In this document: positions 1 through 7,400 of the stretch, in pieces
Layout: every line of letters starts with the position of its first letter
How positions within the stretch are numbered: the first letter of the stretch is position 1
Virus record (IMG/VR): IMGVR_UViG_3300040960_001677
Coordinates: 1-55,106 of that record
Source of the DNA: a virus
Length of the DNA stretch: 55,106 nt
Direction: 5' to 3' (one strand)
Translations under genes and position numbers: made by a program
The notes under the pieces: model-generated
Told to the model about the DNA's origin: nothing
The model's input: the letters and a program-made list of their open reading frames with translations, nothing else
Database searches by the model: none

Positions 1-2
1 TA

Positions 3-269
3 AAAAATTTAAGATTGTTGCACGAAGATATTATTGGTTCTAAATCTACCAATGCTAGATATAACTTTGCAAAGAATATTTTATGGTTAGAGGATTTAAG
101 TACAGAATCTTTATCTTTAACATTTGAGTGTGGTGTTAGTGTATCGAATACTACAACAAAAAGTAGATTAAATTATGAGTCTTATTTTTCAACGAAAGAT
201 TTAGATTTTATGAAAAAACAATTTAATACGTACAAAGAAAATGAATTTATATATTATGGATATAAATGA
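3..269 (+). CDS. C-terminal end of a gene cut by the left edge; possibly sulfotransferase-like
   Basis: The frame is open to the left edge of the window, so the first in-frame TTG or ATG need not be the true start and only the last ~88 residues are visible. The tail has the general shape of a sulfotransferase C-terminus: a tryptophan-leucine-glutamate segment, a basic stretch, a tyrosine-rich YESYF segment, then a helix ending in YYGYK. That resemblance is weak and is an inference from pattern only. The gene converges on the nitroreductase gene from the other strand and the two coding ends overlap by about 16 bases, leaving no room for an ordinary terminator between them. Confidence 0.55.
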   Translation, partial: KNLRLLHEDIIGSKSTNARYNFAKNILWLEDLSTESLSLTFECGVSVSNTTTKSRLNYESYFSTKDLDFMKKQFNTYKENEFIYYGYK

Positions 270-1009
270 TTATTGAACCAAACTTTAAGTGATTTATCAA
301 ATGTAGGATGTTTCCAGTATTGTTCATCTGGACCATTTCTATAACGCTCTGGTACATCTTTGTTTTTTACTGTTGCGTGATAACTTCTATCTAATCTTTC
401 GTTTGGATATCCAACACCTACTATAATTCTAGGCTCTGTTTCAGATTGTATAATCGTTTGTAAATGTTTATCTGCTGTAGTCTTGTTTATATTTTGTTCA
501 AATGCACTACAATATCCTGTTTTATAACCTAGTAATGCCGCTGCCATTGTTAATTGTCCTGAAGAAATACCTATTGAAAATGATTTTTGTTCAAATAAAG
601 TTTTTTTTGCAATTGGACTTGCTTCTTTTCTAGCACCTAATATGTGTGTACCACCTCTTAAATTTGCAGTATCATCACACCAAACAAATACAGCATTAGC
701 ATATATTTGAGAATTGGTAACTGTATATTCTTCTTTTGTTTTAAATGAACCATCTTTATCGTCAAATACTTCATCAATATTATCTTCACTAAACATAGCG
801 TATAGTTTAGTTGCTTGATGTATTTTTTCTATAATTGTAGGATCAGTATAAACTCTTAAATTAAAATGAGTTTCATTTTGTTTAGATGGTCCATTTGAAG
901 CTGCATAGATTAATGTTTCTATATCTTCTTGTGGTATTGTTTTTGTTAGATTGTAATTTCTTTGAGCTCTTTGTGTAGTGTTAATAGCATTTTTTATTTG
1001 TTCGTGCAT
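254..1009 (-). CDS. Nitroreductase-family flavoprotein
   Basis: The 251-residue product has the layout of the nitroreductase fold. A basic N-terminal segment (RAQRNYNL) is followed by an AASNGPSKQN segment like the family's FMN-binding 'PSSxNxQPW' region. A central helical part contains GISSGQLTMAAALLGYKTGY, matching the family's conserved glycine-rich helix, and near the end is a PRIIVGVGYPN strand. Family members bind FMN and perform two-electron reductions with NAD(P)H; the substrate here cannot be read. It is the last gene of a five-gene minus-strand operon, 2 bases after a PP-loop ATPase and downstream of radical SAM genes. A flavin reductase could supply electrons to those enzymes or finish their product; this is inference. 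A second nitroreductase-like gene lies in the same kind of context at 31811-32497. Confidence 0.85.
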   Translation of the reverse strand: MHEQIKNAINTTQRAQRNYNLTKTIPQEDIETLIYAASNGPSKQNETHFNLRVYTDPTIIEKIHQATKLYAMFSEDNIDEVFDDKDGSFKTKEEYTVTNSQIYANAVFVWCDDTANLRGGTHILGARKEASPIAKKTLFEQKSFSIGISSGQLTMAAALLGYKTGYCSAFEQNINKTTADKHLQTIIQSETEPRIIVGVGYPNERLDRSYHATVKNKDVPERYRNGPDEQYWKHPTFDKSLKVWFNNHLYP

Positions 1010-1011
1010 AA

Positions 1012-1857
1012 TTAACTTCTTGGTAAATCAAATGCCCAAGCTTTCTCATAACACCAAAAACACTGCCAACACCATTCAGTAAAGTTATTTGTTTGATTTG
1101 CACCACCAACACAACTACGTGTAACAGGATATAACTCTTCCATTAAACCTTCTTGTTTAAATATATCAGCAACAAACTTCTTATCAACATTTACAAAAGG
1201 TTGATATACGTTATAGGTTAATTCAGGTTTGTTAGGATTGTCACGTCTTAACTCTCCTTGTACTCTTTTAATTTCTTTATCTGTAAAATTAAAATTAGGA
1301 TGTGCTTTTTTCATATAATCAGCAAATTTCATTCTTACTTCTATAGGAGGATTAGCTGTCATACCGTCTAATCTTATACAACCTGGCCATTGTTTCATAA
1401 ATTTTTCGTTACCTTCATCTAACTGATTAATCTTTGACATTTGAGTTAGTGTACAAGTTTTATAACGTTTATCATTTTCAATCATATGCTGTGCTTTTGG
1501 ATATGTTGCTTCATCTAAATCATCATACTTATCAATAAAGATGTCATTTAGTTTTGCTTTAGGAAACTTCTTTTGTATAAACTTAACTATTTGTTCAGCA
1601 GCCAAAGCATCCCATTTACAACGTACATCCTGAAACGTTAAAGGATAAACTTCTATATTAGGAAAATGTTTTGCAGTTAAATATAATGCAGACGCAGAGT
1701 CGCAACCACCTGATAAAGAAACAACAATTACTTTTGGCAATCCATTTTCATCAAGGTCTAATCTTTCTTCACATATTTGTCTATATGGTGACTTCTTAAT
1801 TAATTCTGGTATATCTATAAAAAATGGTTTAGTAATATTATTATATGTAATGTTCAT
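1012..1857 (-). CDS. QueC-like PP-loop ATPase (7-cyano-7-deazaguanine synthase superfamily)
   Basis: The product has a P-type PP-loop, SGGCDSA, at residues 49-55, which binds ATP and adenylates a substrate in the N-type ATP pyrophosphatase family. Its C-terminus carries four cysteines in the order C249, C263, C266, C269 (C-x13-C-x2-C-x2-C) after a TRS sequence and before KAWAF. This closely resembles the zinc knuckle of QueC, though the first spacing is longer. The start at 1857 is chosen because it gives an ATGA overlap with the radical SAM gene upstream and sits behind a good AGGGGA ribosome site; a start at 1887 would add ten residues. No QueD, QueE or FolE gene is visible, so preQ0 synthesis is not supported by context. 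A related activation of another carboxylate or amide is equally possible. Confidence 0.8.
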   Translation of the reverse strand: MNITYNNITKPFFIDIPELIKKSPYRQICEERLDLDENGLPKVIVVSLSGGCDSASALYLTAKHFPNIEVYPLTFQDVRCKWDALAAEQIVKFIQKKFPKAKLNDIFIDKYDDLDEATYPKAQHMIENDKRYKTCTLTQMSKINQLDEGNEKFMKQWPGCIRLDGMTANPPIEVRMKFADYMKKAHPNFNFTDKEIKRVQGELRRDNPNKPELTYNVYQPFVNVDKKFVADIFKQEGLMEELYPVTRSCVGGANQTNNFTEWCWQCFWCYEKAWAFDLPRS

Positions 1858-2612
1858 TTCAAATCCCCTTCTCTTACTTTTCTCCAATGTTTTAATTCTG
1901 GTGTTACATTAAAGTATTCTTCACCCTTTACTTTTTTAGCTCTGTGTTTATCACTAGGCACAGCAAACTCCTCATATGCCTTTTGAACATTTTTTCTTAA
2001 ATTTCTACTTTTAGGATCAAAACCTCTATTTGTTTTAATTAGTAATAATGTTATGCCTTCTTTATATGCAATCTCTTTTGCTTTTTCAATTTCATGTTCA
2101 TTGTAACCAAATATTATATATTGCCAAACTATTGGATGACCTGCTTGTACTCCCATTTTCATAGTTTCCCACACCTGTTTAAAGTTAGAACCAATACGAT
2201 ACAATTCCGATTTTTCATCTAAACCATCTACTCCAAAATACCAACAGTTTTCTCCTAGGCCGTAACTATATGCTTTTTCCCACCACTTCTCATTCATTTC
2301 AGCTGTGTTAGTACCATTAGTAGCAATTCTTAAACCTTTACCTAAACCATTCATCATTTCTAAAAATGTTAGAAATTCAGGATGGTAGATTGGATCTGAT
2401 ATTTGACCACAAAAGGTTATTTGATTTTCATAATAGTTTAGTACTTTTCTAAATTCTTTTTGATTAATGTCAAACGATCTTTTAATTCTAGGAAGGCCTT
2501 CTACTTTTTGTCTTAAACATTGTGGGCAACGTAATATACATCTATGAGATAAATCCATATTAGGTGATGAAAAACGCTGATTGCGAATATAGAGGTCTGT
2601 TAGTTCACTCAT
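1854..2612 (-). CDS. Radical SAM protein, partner of a separate half-SPASM protein
   Basis: The radical SAM cluster motif C25-x3-C29-x2-C32 is present (HRCILRCPQCLRQK), so the product should bind a [4Fe-4S] cluster and cleave S-adenosylmethionine. At 252 residues it is about a core radical SAM barrel without room for a C-terminal SPASM domain. The gene just upstream encodes a separate cysteine-rich protein that could supply one. Downstream motifs ITFCGQISDP, a DGLDEKSELYRI segment and WQYIIFGYNEHE recur almost unchanged in the radical SAM proteins at 36568-37224 and 37549-38268, so the three form one family. It overlaps both neighbours by 4 bases. The reaction is unknown. Confidence 0.87.
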   Translation of the reverse strand: MSELTDLYIRNQRFSSPNMDLSHRCILRCPQCLRQKVEGLPRIKRSFDINQKEFRKVLNYYENQITFCGQISDPIYHPEFLTFLEMMNGLGKGLRIATNGTNTAEMNEKWWEKAYSYGLGENCWYFGVDGLDEKSELYRIGSNFKQVWETMKMGVQAGHPIVWQYIIFGYNEHEIEKAKEIAYKEGITLLLIKTNRGFDPKSRNLRKNVQKAYEEFAVPSDKHRAKKVKGEEYFNVTPELKHWRKVREGDLK

Positions 2613-2956
2613 ATTTTATAATTATCTTTTTCTAAATTACCACACTTGTATTGGCATTGTTTCAAAGCACAACTAGGATTATTTATTAGTGTATCAAAAA
2701 AGTGTTCCCACTCTTTAGAGCCATAAATGTCTTCTAACTTTTCATTATTCTTTAATGCAAGGTGTTCATTTTTTAAATGAAACTTCTCCTCTACACCGTG
2801 ATCATTTTTAGGATCATCTAACCAACAACAAGGTAACATAAAACCATCTGATGTATAGGCTGCAGGTTTATGATAACTTTTTGGTTCATAAGTTAAACAA
2901 CGAGGTTTAATTCTTATGTCTTTAGGATCCATATCTTTCATATTATATTTACTCAT
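2609..2956 (-). CDS. Standalone half-SPASM (iron-sulfur) protein paired with radical SAM
   Basis: This 115-residue protein has the cysteine spacing of the auxiliary-cluster part of SPASM/twitch radical SAM enzymes but no radical SAM core. C20 is followed by G38-x4-C43-C44-W, and then C96-x4-C101-x3-C105. In classical SPASM proteins this domain follows the barrel in one chain; here it is a separate gene placed before its barrel gene, with a 4-base overlap that should couple their translation. The same split arrangement occurs twice more at 36204-37224 and 37221-38268. Its role as an electron-relay subunit for the 1854-2612 protein is inference. Confidence 0.75.
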   Translation of the reverse strand: MSKYNMKDMDPKDIRIKPRCLTYEPKSYHKPAAYTSDGFMLPCCWLDDPKNDHGVEEKFHLKNEHLALKNNEKLEDIYGSKEWEHFFDTLINNPSCALKQCQYKCGNLEKDNYKI

Positions 2957-2962
2957 ATTCTA

Positions 2963-4522
2963 TTATAACATATTCATCTCTGCTTCGTCAAGCGCTTCTC
3001 TTACTTTTTTATCCCAATTAGGAAACAGATTTGCTTGTAGATTGTGATCTCTATGTTTTTCTGGTTCATAATACTTTTCTAATTCTGGGAATACATCAAA
3101 TAACTTATGATCCCATTTTGTGCCTTCGTAAAACTTATCTGACTTTAACATATAGTCAAATAAGTTTTGTATATCAAAATCAGGATCAACAGGTCGTTCT
3201 AGTGCTGCTACAATATCAGGCCATTTTTTATACTTTGGTATTAATTCTTTTTTAAGTTCTTCAGGCAAGTTATTGGGTCTAAAGTGTTCAGGTTTATCAA
3301 TCATTGCCCAATTCAATTGATCAATTACTGGATTGTCTTTTACCCAATCTATAATTTCATAAAATCTTAATACACTTAAATTTGTAACAAGACCATTAAA
3401 GTCAACTACAACATTAGGAAATTCTCGGCACTTATTAATATTTTCAACAACTTCATTCCAATCTGTTCTTCTTCTCATATATTCAATAGTTCTACCAATA
3501 CCATCTACTGAAGCAACCATAGATACGTTTTTGAAATGAGGAATATATGTAAATATATTATGTCGACCTTTTTTAGTTTGTGTTAAGTTAGTTTGATATT
3601 TTAAATAGATATGTTTTGCATGGCCACTTTCAATAATTTTTTCTAATAATTCATAATGTTTTTTCATCACTAGTGGTTCTCCGCCAATGATTTTTATACT
3701 TCGTACATAAGGGGCTAATTCAATTACCTGCTCATTTATACCTTTTGTTTTATCTCTCATAACAAGTCTAATATATTCATCTCTTTGTTTACTAGGCTTA
3801 CCATAAACCTTTTCATTCCATACGCCAGCATTAGCAACTTTTTGTCTTGTTGTTGAGTTAGCATGCATACACATAAAACAATCTAAATTACATTCTGAGC
3901 CAAACACCTTTAATTGTATTTCTAATATTCTTTCGTCAAAGGCATATTGACCACTTGCTTTATACAGTTCAACATTTCTTTGAATATTATCCCAAAACTC
4001 TTTATCGTTGGTGTGAATTTTTAAGCAGTTTGTTCTTCTACTTCTTCCATACTTTTCTTCATCACTTCTACATCTTCGGCATATCTCATTAACTGCTTTA
4101 TGATCTGAATTGGGGTCTAACATCTCTTTACGAATACTATTCATATATTCACTATCAACCATCCATTCTTTCAATGTAGTGTTTTCTATTGTGTGTTTTG
4201 TTGATTCTTTACCAAAACAACAAGCACAATACTTACCGTTAATTTCATTATATACTTGTGTAAATGGTATTGTACAAAACCAAATGTCTTTATCTTTTGC
4301 TTGTTGTAAAATAGATTTGTCTTCAGATGGTTGTCCCAGCATTGTTTTACCAGCTTTTCTTTTTGTTTCATCCGATAGATTATTCCATTTCCACCATTCT
4401 TCAGTATTTACATTTCCTGGTGTTGAGCGATCACCTGGACCGCCTTTTGTAAGCATATCTTCGATTTGCTTGTCGTGCATATCATCAATATCTTTCACCA
4501 ACTTCTCATTCATATCAGTCAT
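2963..4522 (-). CDS. Radical SAM protein with N-terminal half-SPASM (twitch-like) region
   Basis: This is the first gene of the minus-strand operon (519 residues). After a helical start carrying LTKGGPGD, a cysteine-rich half-SPASM region is visible: C83, G96-x4-C101-C102 and C148-x2-C151. It is followed by a conserved KYGRSRR and then the radical SAM core with C211-x3-C215-x2-C218 (CNLDCFMC) and an IIGGEPLV strand. The auxiliary region therefore precedes the barrel, the reverse of classical SPASM enzymes. The whole chain is paralogous to the first ~450 residues of the 957-residue fusion at 28931-31804. No Shine-Dalgarno lies before the ATG; a CATAAATA octamer sits six bases upstream, and a sigma70-like promoter lies further out. 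Substrate unknown. Confidence 0.87.
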   Translation of the reverse strand: MTDMNEKLVKDIDDMHDKQIEDMLTKGGPGDRSTPGNVNTEEWWKWNNLSDETKRKAGKTMLGQPSEDKSILQQAKDKDIWFCTIPFTQVYNEINGKYCACCFGKESTKHTIENTTLKEWMVDSEYMNSIRKEMLDPNSDHKAVNEICRRCRSDEEKYGRSRRTNCLKIHTNDKEFWDNIQRNVELYKASGQYAFDERILEIQLKVFGSECNLDCFMCMHANSTTRQKVANAGVWNEKVYGKPSKQRDEYIRLVMRDKTKGINEQVIELAPYVRSIKIIGGEPLVMKKHYELLEKIIESGHAKHIYLKYQTNLTQTKKGRHNIFTYIPHFKNVSMVASVDGIGRTIEYMRRRTDWNEVVENINKCREFPNVVVDFNGLVTNLSVLRFYEIIDWVKDNPVIDQLNWAMIDKPEHFRPNNLPEELKKELIPKYKKWPDIVAALERPVDPDFDIQNLFDYMLKSDKFYEGTKWDHKLFDVFPELEKYYEPEKHRDHNLQANLFPNWDKKVREALDEAEMNML

Positions 4523-4527
4523 ATTTT

Positions 4528-4535
4528 TATTTATG
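4528..4535 (-). promoter_or_regulatory. Late-promoter-like octamer CATAAATA at leaderless spacing
   Basis: On the minus strand CATAAATA (one change from TATAAATA) ends six bases before the A of the ATG at 4522. That is where T4-type late transcription would start. No ribosome site precedes this ATG. Confidence 0.5.
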
Positions 4536-4553
4536 TTGTAATTAAGTTATATT

Positions 4554-4582
4554 ATTTTAACACAATTATTCTAATTTGTCAA
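4554..4582 (-). promoter_or_regulatory. Sigma70-type promoter for the radical SAM operon
   Basis: On the minus strand, TTGACA (4577-4582) and TAAAAT (4554-4559) are separated by exactly 17 bases. The predicted start would give a leader of about 25 bases before the ATG at 4522. The -35 box lies only a few bases from a late-promoter octamer on the other strand. Confidence 0.7.
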
Positions 4583-4589
4583 TAATTAA

Positions 4590-4597
4590 TATAAATA
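4590..4597 (+). promoter_or_regulatory. T4-type late promoter TATAAATA
   Basis: An exact TATAAATA octamer lies about 68 bases before the ATG at 4665, in the divergent gap between the radical SAM operon and two small plus-strand genes. It would drive both small genes late. Confidence 0.7.
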
Positions 4598-4664
4598 CTA
4601 GCACATAATTTTATATTTTATTTCCCGAACATTGTCGATTTAACTTACAAGAGGACTTACACTT

Positions 4665-4922
4665 ATGCCTAAAAAGCCTAAGAAGATTACACTTACGTCT
4701 TTAAAGAAAAAGGCGCCTAAGATACCAGATTTTACCTGTGTATCTATAGATAATGTTGTATCTAAATTAGAAAAGTTAGTTGACCGTAAAAAGGCGTTAG
4801 ATAAAAAACAACTAAAAGATTTAGTTAAACGATTAGAAAAATTAAGAACGGCCAATGAAAACCTACGAGAAGGTGGTATCTATTGGTACGAAAAACTAAA
4901 ACTGTTATTAAAAAATAGATAG
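4665..4922 (+). CDS. Small basic coiled-coil protein, unknown function
   Basis: The 85-residue product is rich in lysine and leucine. Its middle (residues ~35-70) shows heptad-like leucine spacing between KLEKLVDRKK and KRLEKLRTAN, suggesting a coiled coil, and it ends with aromatic and leucine residues. A GAGG ribosome site lies just before the ATG and the late promoter at 4590 lies upstream, so a virion-associated or late assembly role is plausible. No family was recognised. A tiny membrane-peptide gene follows within about ten bases. Confidence 0.75.
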   Translation: MPKKPKKITLTSLKKKAPKIPDFTCVSIDNVVSKLEKLVDRKKALDKKQLKDLVKRLEKLRTANENLREGGIYWYEKLKLLLKNR

Positions 4923-4932
4923 GAGGTTTCCT

Positions 4933-5010
4933 ATGAATTACTATTTTACAGGAACACTTATTATATTATTAGTTGCGTTTGCACTAATTGTTGGACCTTA
5001 TCCATATTAA
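4933..5010 (+). CDS. 25-residue hydrophobic peptide with a strong ribosome site
   Basis: An ATG at 4933 opens a 25-codon frame ending at TAA 5008-5010. The product is almost one transmembrane helix (TGTLIILLVAFALIVG) with a short polar start MNYY and an end PYPY. A full AGGAGG lies eight bases before the ATG, one of the strongest Shine-Dalgarno sites in the window, which argues that this short frame is translated. It follows the 85-residue gene in the same late unit. A small membrane or holin-like accessory role can be imagined but not shown. Confidence 0.6.
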   Translation: MNYYFTGTLIILLVAFALIVGPYPY

Positions 5011-5040
5011 ACTTTTGTAAAACATAAGGATAACTATAAA

Positions 5041-6177
5041 TTATTTTAATTGTAGATAAATTAAACTATGATAGTCGTAATTTCTTTCAACAGAATGAGC
5101 AGTAATAATTCTGTTATTATCAAAATCAATAACTACTTGTTGACCCCAAGCACCATCCATCATTAAAATAGGTCTGTCTTCTAAACCAATAGCATCCCAT
5201 AGAAACTGACCGCCATAAGTTTGTGCTGCTCTATGATTACCTGTAGATGTACTATACGCACCACCATCACCTATATCAACTCTATTTTCATACATTGTTT
5301 TTAAATACTTTCCAACGCAAGTATCATTCTTCCAATGATTCATAATCATGTTAGCAATTCTTACATAATCGTATCTGTCAGCATAAAAAGAATATCTACC
5401 ATACTCACCAGATTTTCTGTTACCTTTATCAGCATTTAAAGTCTTATGAAAATAAACTCTTTTTGCAACTTTAGCGTCTTCTACAAATATCTTATGTAAT
5501 AACTTGTTCCAGTCATCACCAGTTTTGTAAATAACATAGTTCATAATAACATTAGTTGTCATGGCACTATAATTATATTTAAGTTCATTATCGTAACCTC
5601 TTGCTGGTTTAGTATCTTTAAAATATCTTTTCATAGCAGTTTTGATGGGAATAGTATTAATACTTTTACCATCACTATTCATTCTACTGTCCCATCCACC
5701 AAACAAACTACCAAGATAATATTGATCACCTGCTTGCATGTTAAGTAAATTTATTAACTTTTGATTTTCATATAAAGTTCCTTCAACAGTTGGGTAATCT
5801 ATTCTATCAAAAACTGTATGATTGATGTAACCACCACACAAAGCATAACCTGTAACAACAGATACTAAACTTTTGCCTACAGAATGTGAAGGATAAGGTC
5901 CATGATATTTACTTTTTCTATTTTGATCAACTAAAATTTTGTTGTTTTCAAATAAGATGTAAGAAACTAAACCAGTTTTTTTATCTTTAAGTTGTTCTTC
6001 AGCTAATTTAGATAAATCGTTAGTTTGTAAATCAAACTCAAAATCATAGGTTGCATTTTCTTTACCACCTATTTTATATTTGTGGTGACAATTAAAACAA
6101 TATTTCTCACCGGCAAATGTTACGCCGATCGTTAAAATTAAATTTATTATAATAACAATAATCCAAAGTCTAAACAT
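5041..6177 (-). CDS. Exported serine hydrolase, class C beta-lactamase/penicillin-binding fold
   Basis: The 378-residue product starts with a signal peptide or membrane anchor (hydrophobic residues ~4-21, then FAG). The catalytic SxxK is visible as S99-V-G-K102 in a PSHSVGKS context typical of class C beta-lactamase-like hydrolases. The second motif is a variant YSA at 203-205 where family members usually have YxN or YSS, and YGGQFLWDAIG near the C-terminus fits the fold. Just after the signal region lies C27-x2-C30-H31, a CxxCH sequence that could bind haem c or a metal. Family members act on peptidoglycan peptides, esters or amides in the periplasm; the substrate here is unknown. It is the last gene of the minus-strand small-gene operon and abuts the 91-residue gene. 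Confidence 0.82.
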   Translation of the reverse strand: MFRLWIIVIIINLILTIGVTFAGEKYCFNCHHKYKIGGKENATYDFEFDLQTNDLSKLAEEQLKDKKTGLVSYILFENNKILVDQNRKSKYHGPYPSHSVGKSLVSVVTGYALCGGYINHTVFDRIDYPTVEGTLYENQKLINLLNMQAGDQYYLGSLFGGWDSRMNSDGKSINTIPIKTAMKRYFKDTKPARGYDNELKYNYSAMTTNVIMNYVIYKTGDDWNKLLHKIFVEDAKVAKRVYFHKTLNADKGNRKSGEYGRYSFYADRYDYVRIANMIMNHWKNDTCVGKYLKTMYENRVDIGDGGAYSTSTGNHRAAQTYGGQFLWDAIGLEDRPILMMDGAWGQQVVIDFDNNRIITAHSVERNYDYHSLIYLQLK

Positions 6178-6452
6178 TATATTCCTATTCCCTCATGTCT
6201 AAAATCAACGATTGGCATAAAGTCATAAGCATATTCATTATCAGGTAATGTACCTGACATTTGAACATTGCAATCATTTTTCTTTCTATTATCAAAGAAA
6301 GTCTGTAAAGTTGTTTTTAAATTCTTTGCCATCTGTTCATGTATTGAAACATCAAACTTAGCAAATAAAGTACCACAAACGATGGTACATTCGGTAGCAC
6401 TTTCAGCTAACGCAAGTTTCATTATATCTTTTCTTAATTGCTCATTTTTCAT
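6177..6452 (-). CDS. Conserved-looking small protein, unknown function
   Basis: The 91-residue product is mixed helical with two cysteines in a TECTIVCGTLFAKF strand and a C-terminal EYAYDFMPIVDF segment. No family was recognised and no signal or membrane segment is seen. A strong AAAGGAG ribosome site precedes the ATG. Its stop touches the start of the serine hydrolase gene, so the two are co-translated. It belongs to the minus-strand operon running from 7861 to 5041. Confidence 0.7.
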   Translation of the reverse strand: MKNEQLRKDIMKLALAESATECTIVCGTLFAKFDVSIHEQMAKNLKTTLQTFFDNRKKNDCNVQMSGTLPDNEYAYDFMPIVDFRHEGIGI

Positions 6453-6467
6453 AATATAACTCCTTTG

Positions 6468-6641
6468 TTAAAGTTTTTCTTTATATTCAAAATGTGTCCA
6501 AGATTCAGACTTCTCTTTTGAATTGGTTAATATTTTCATATCAGGTCCGTAATCATTATTACAAGCAAAGATAGCAGTATCATAATCATCATTCAACTCT
6601 TTTAATACTTTGCCGTTTTTTGTTACTTGATATTTTATCAT
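6468..6641 (-). CDS. Small 57-residue protein, unknown function
   Basis: A 57-codon frame runs from the ATG at 6641 to the TAA at 6468-6470. It begins one base after the stop of the 120-residue gene and ends 15 bases before the start of the 91-residue gene, filling that gap exactly on the operon strand. The product is polar with a central DTAIFACNNDYGPDMKIL segment and aromatic residues near the end. The tight packing is the main argument that it is real. Function unknown. Confidence 0.65.
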   Translation of the reverse strand: MIKYQVTKNGKVLKELNDDYDTAIFACNNDYGPDMKILTNSKEKSESWTHFEYKEKL

Positions 6642-6642
6642 A

Positions 6643-7005
6643 TTATTTTAAATACAAAGGTCCTGTCCATTGAATTGGATAGTTACCGGTTAATACATTT
6701 CCTCTAGCAGAGTTTAAAGCAGGTGCATTAAAACCAGCGGCTTTCAATATATCACCTTTCTTAAAATGTTTAAAGTCTTCTTTTACAATAAAACAAAACA
6801 CGCCGTTTTCTTGTACAATCTTAATGTACTTTTTACCAGGTCTTACAGATGTTTTAGAATCCCAATTATCAACTTGTTCTTTAGAATAACCAGTAAGTTC
6901 TTTGCCACCCATTGTTGACCATTTTACATAATCAGATTTGGCACCAGCCATTAGATTTGTAATTCCTTCATCAAGTGTTTTTGCAGTTTGTGTTACCATA
7001 GTCAT
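6643..7005 (-). CDS. Small phage protein, unknown function
   Basis: The 120-residue product has a helical first half with GYSKEQVDNWDSK and a compact beta-rich second half starting at RPGKKYIKIV. That half contains FCFIVKEDFKHFKKGDILK, and the chain ends in a QWTGPLYLK segment. The second half reads like a small barrel domain, but no family was recognised. It sits in the minus-strand operon between two very short genes and no membrane segment is seen. Confidence 0.72.
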   Translation of the reverse strand: MTMVTQTAKTLDEGITNLMAGAKSDYVKWSTMGGKELTGYSKEQVDNWDSKTSVRPGKKYIKIVQENGVFCFIVKEDFKHFKKGDILKAAGFNAPALNSARGNVLTGNYPIQWTGPLYLK

Positions 7006-7009
7006 AGTG

Positions 7010-7138
7010 TTATATATCCTTTTTAGTTTTCATTATTTGTATTACTTGAAATAAAGATTTTGTTTTAAGTAATTTGTTTCCATAAGCAAGTCTTTTTTCA
7101 AGTTTCTTAATTGCATTTTTTAATTGTTTATTATTCAT
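7010..7138 (-). CDS. Small 42-residue basic protein
   Basis: A 42-codon frame from the ATG at 7138 to the TAA at 7010-7012 fills the gap between two longer genes on the same strand. Its ATG overlaps the stop of the upstream gene as TAATG, a common coupling arrangement in this genome. The product is lysine-rich and helical (KNAIKKLEKRLAYGNKLLK). Function unknown. Confidence 0.6.
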   Translation of the reverse strand: MNNKQLKNAIKKLEKRLAYGNKLLKTKSLFQVIQIMKTKKDI

Positions 7139-7389
7139 TATGCAGCCTCCAACATAGTCATTGGTACCCTATAAGTTGTAATATTACATTGTACTAAACA
7201 TTTTGATTGCATAATCTTTTTAATTACACCAGGTGTTTTTTTAGTTTTTTGTACAATGTTAACTTTTTGTCCAACAACCATAGAATTTTTAACTTTGTCT
7301 TTTATAACATTGTTAATCATATTTTTCATACTATTTAAATCCTTAATAGTCATTGTACTCATCATTTCGTTAAATTTAGTTATATTCAT
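7138..7389 (-). CDS. Small phage protein with KOW-like half, unknown function
   Basis: The 83-residue product has a helical first half with many methionines and a beta-rich second half, VVGQKVNIVQKTKKT followed by GVIKKIMQSKCLVQC and TYRVPMTMLEAA. This resembles the small SH3/KOW-like barrels that phages use for nucleic acid or protein binding. The resemblance is by eye. A GGAG ribosome site precedes the start. Confidence 0.7.
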   Translation of the reverse strand: MNITKFNEMMSTMTIKDLNSMKNMINNVIKDKVKNSMVVGQKVNIVQKTKKTPGVIKKIMQSKCLVQCNITTYRVPMTMLEAA

Positions 7390-7400
7390 AATGTTTTCTC

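Noticed and set aside
254-269. Frameshift linking the left-edge gene to the next gene
   Set aside because: The next gene is on the opposite strand with a complete nitroreductase frame; the genes simply converge and overlap.
1854-2612. Assignment of the radical SAM protein as QueE (7-carboxy-7-deazaguanine synthase)
   Set aside because: It lies next to a QueC-like gene, but its motifs match the split-SPASM family elsewhere in the window, and QueD and FolE are not seen.
4110-4541. 143-codon plus-strand frame over the radical SAM gene
   Set aside because: It is antisense to a protein with clear cysteine motifs, lacks a ribosome site and its product has no recognisable pattern.
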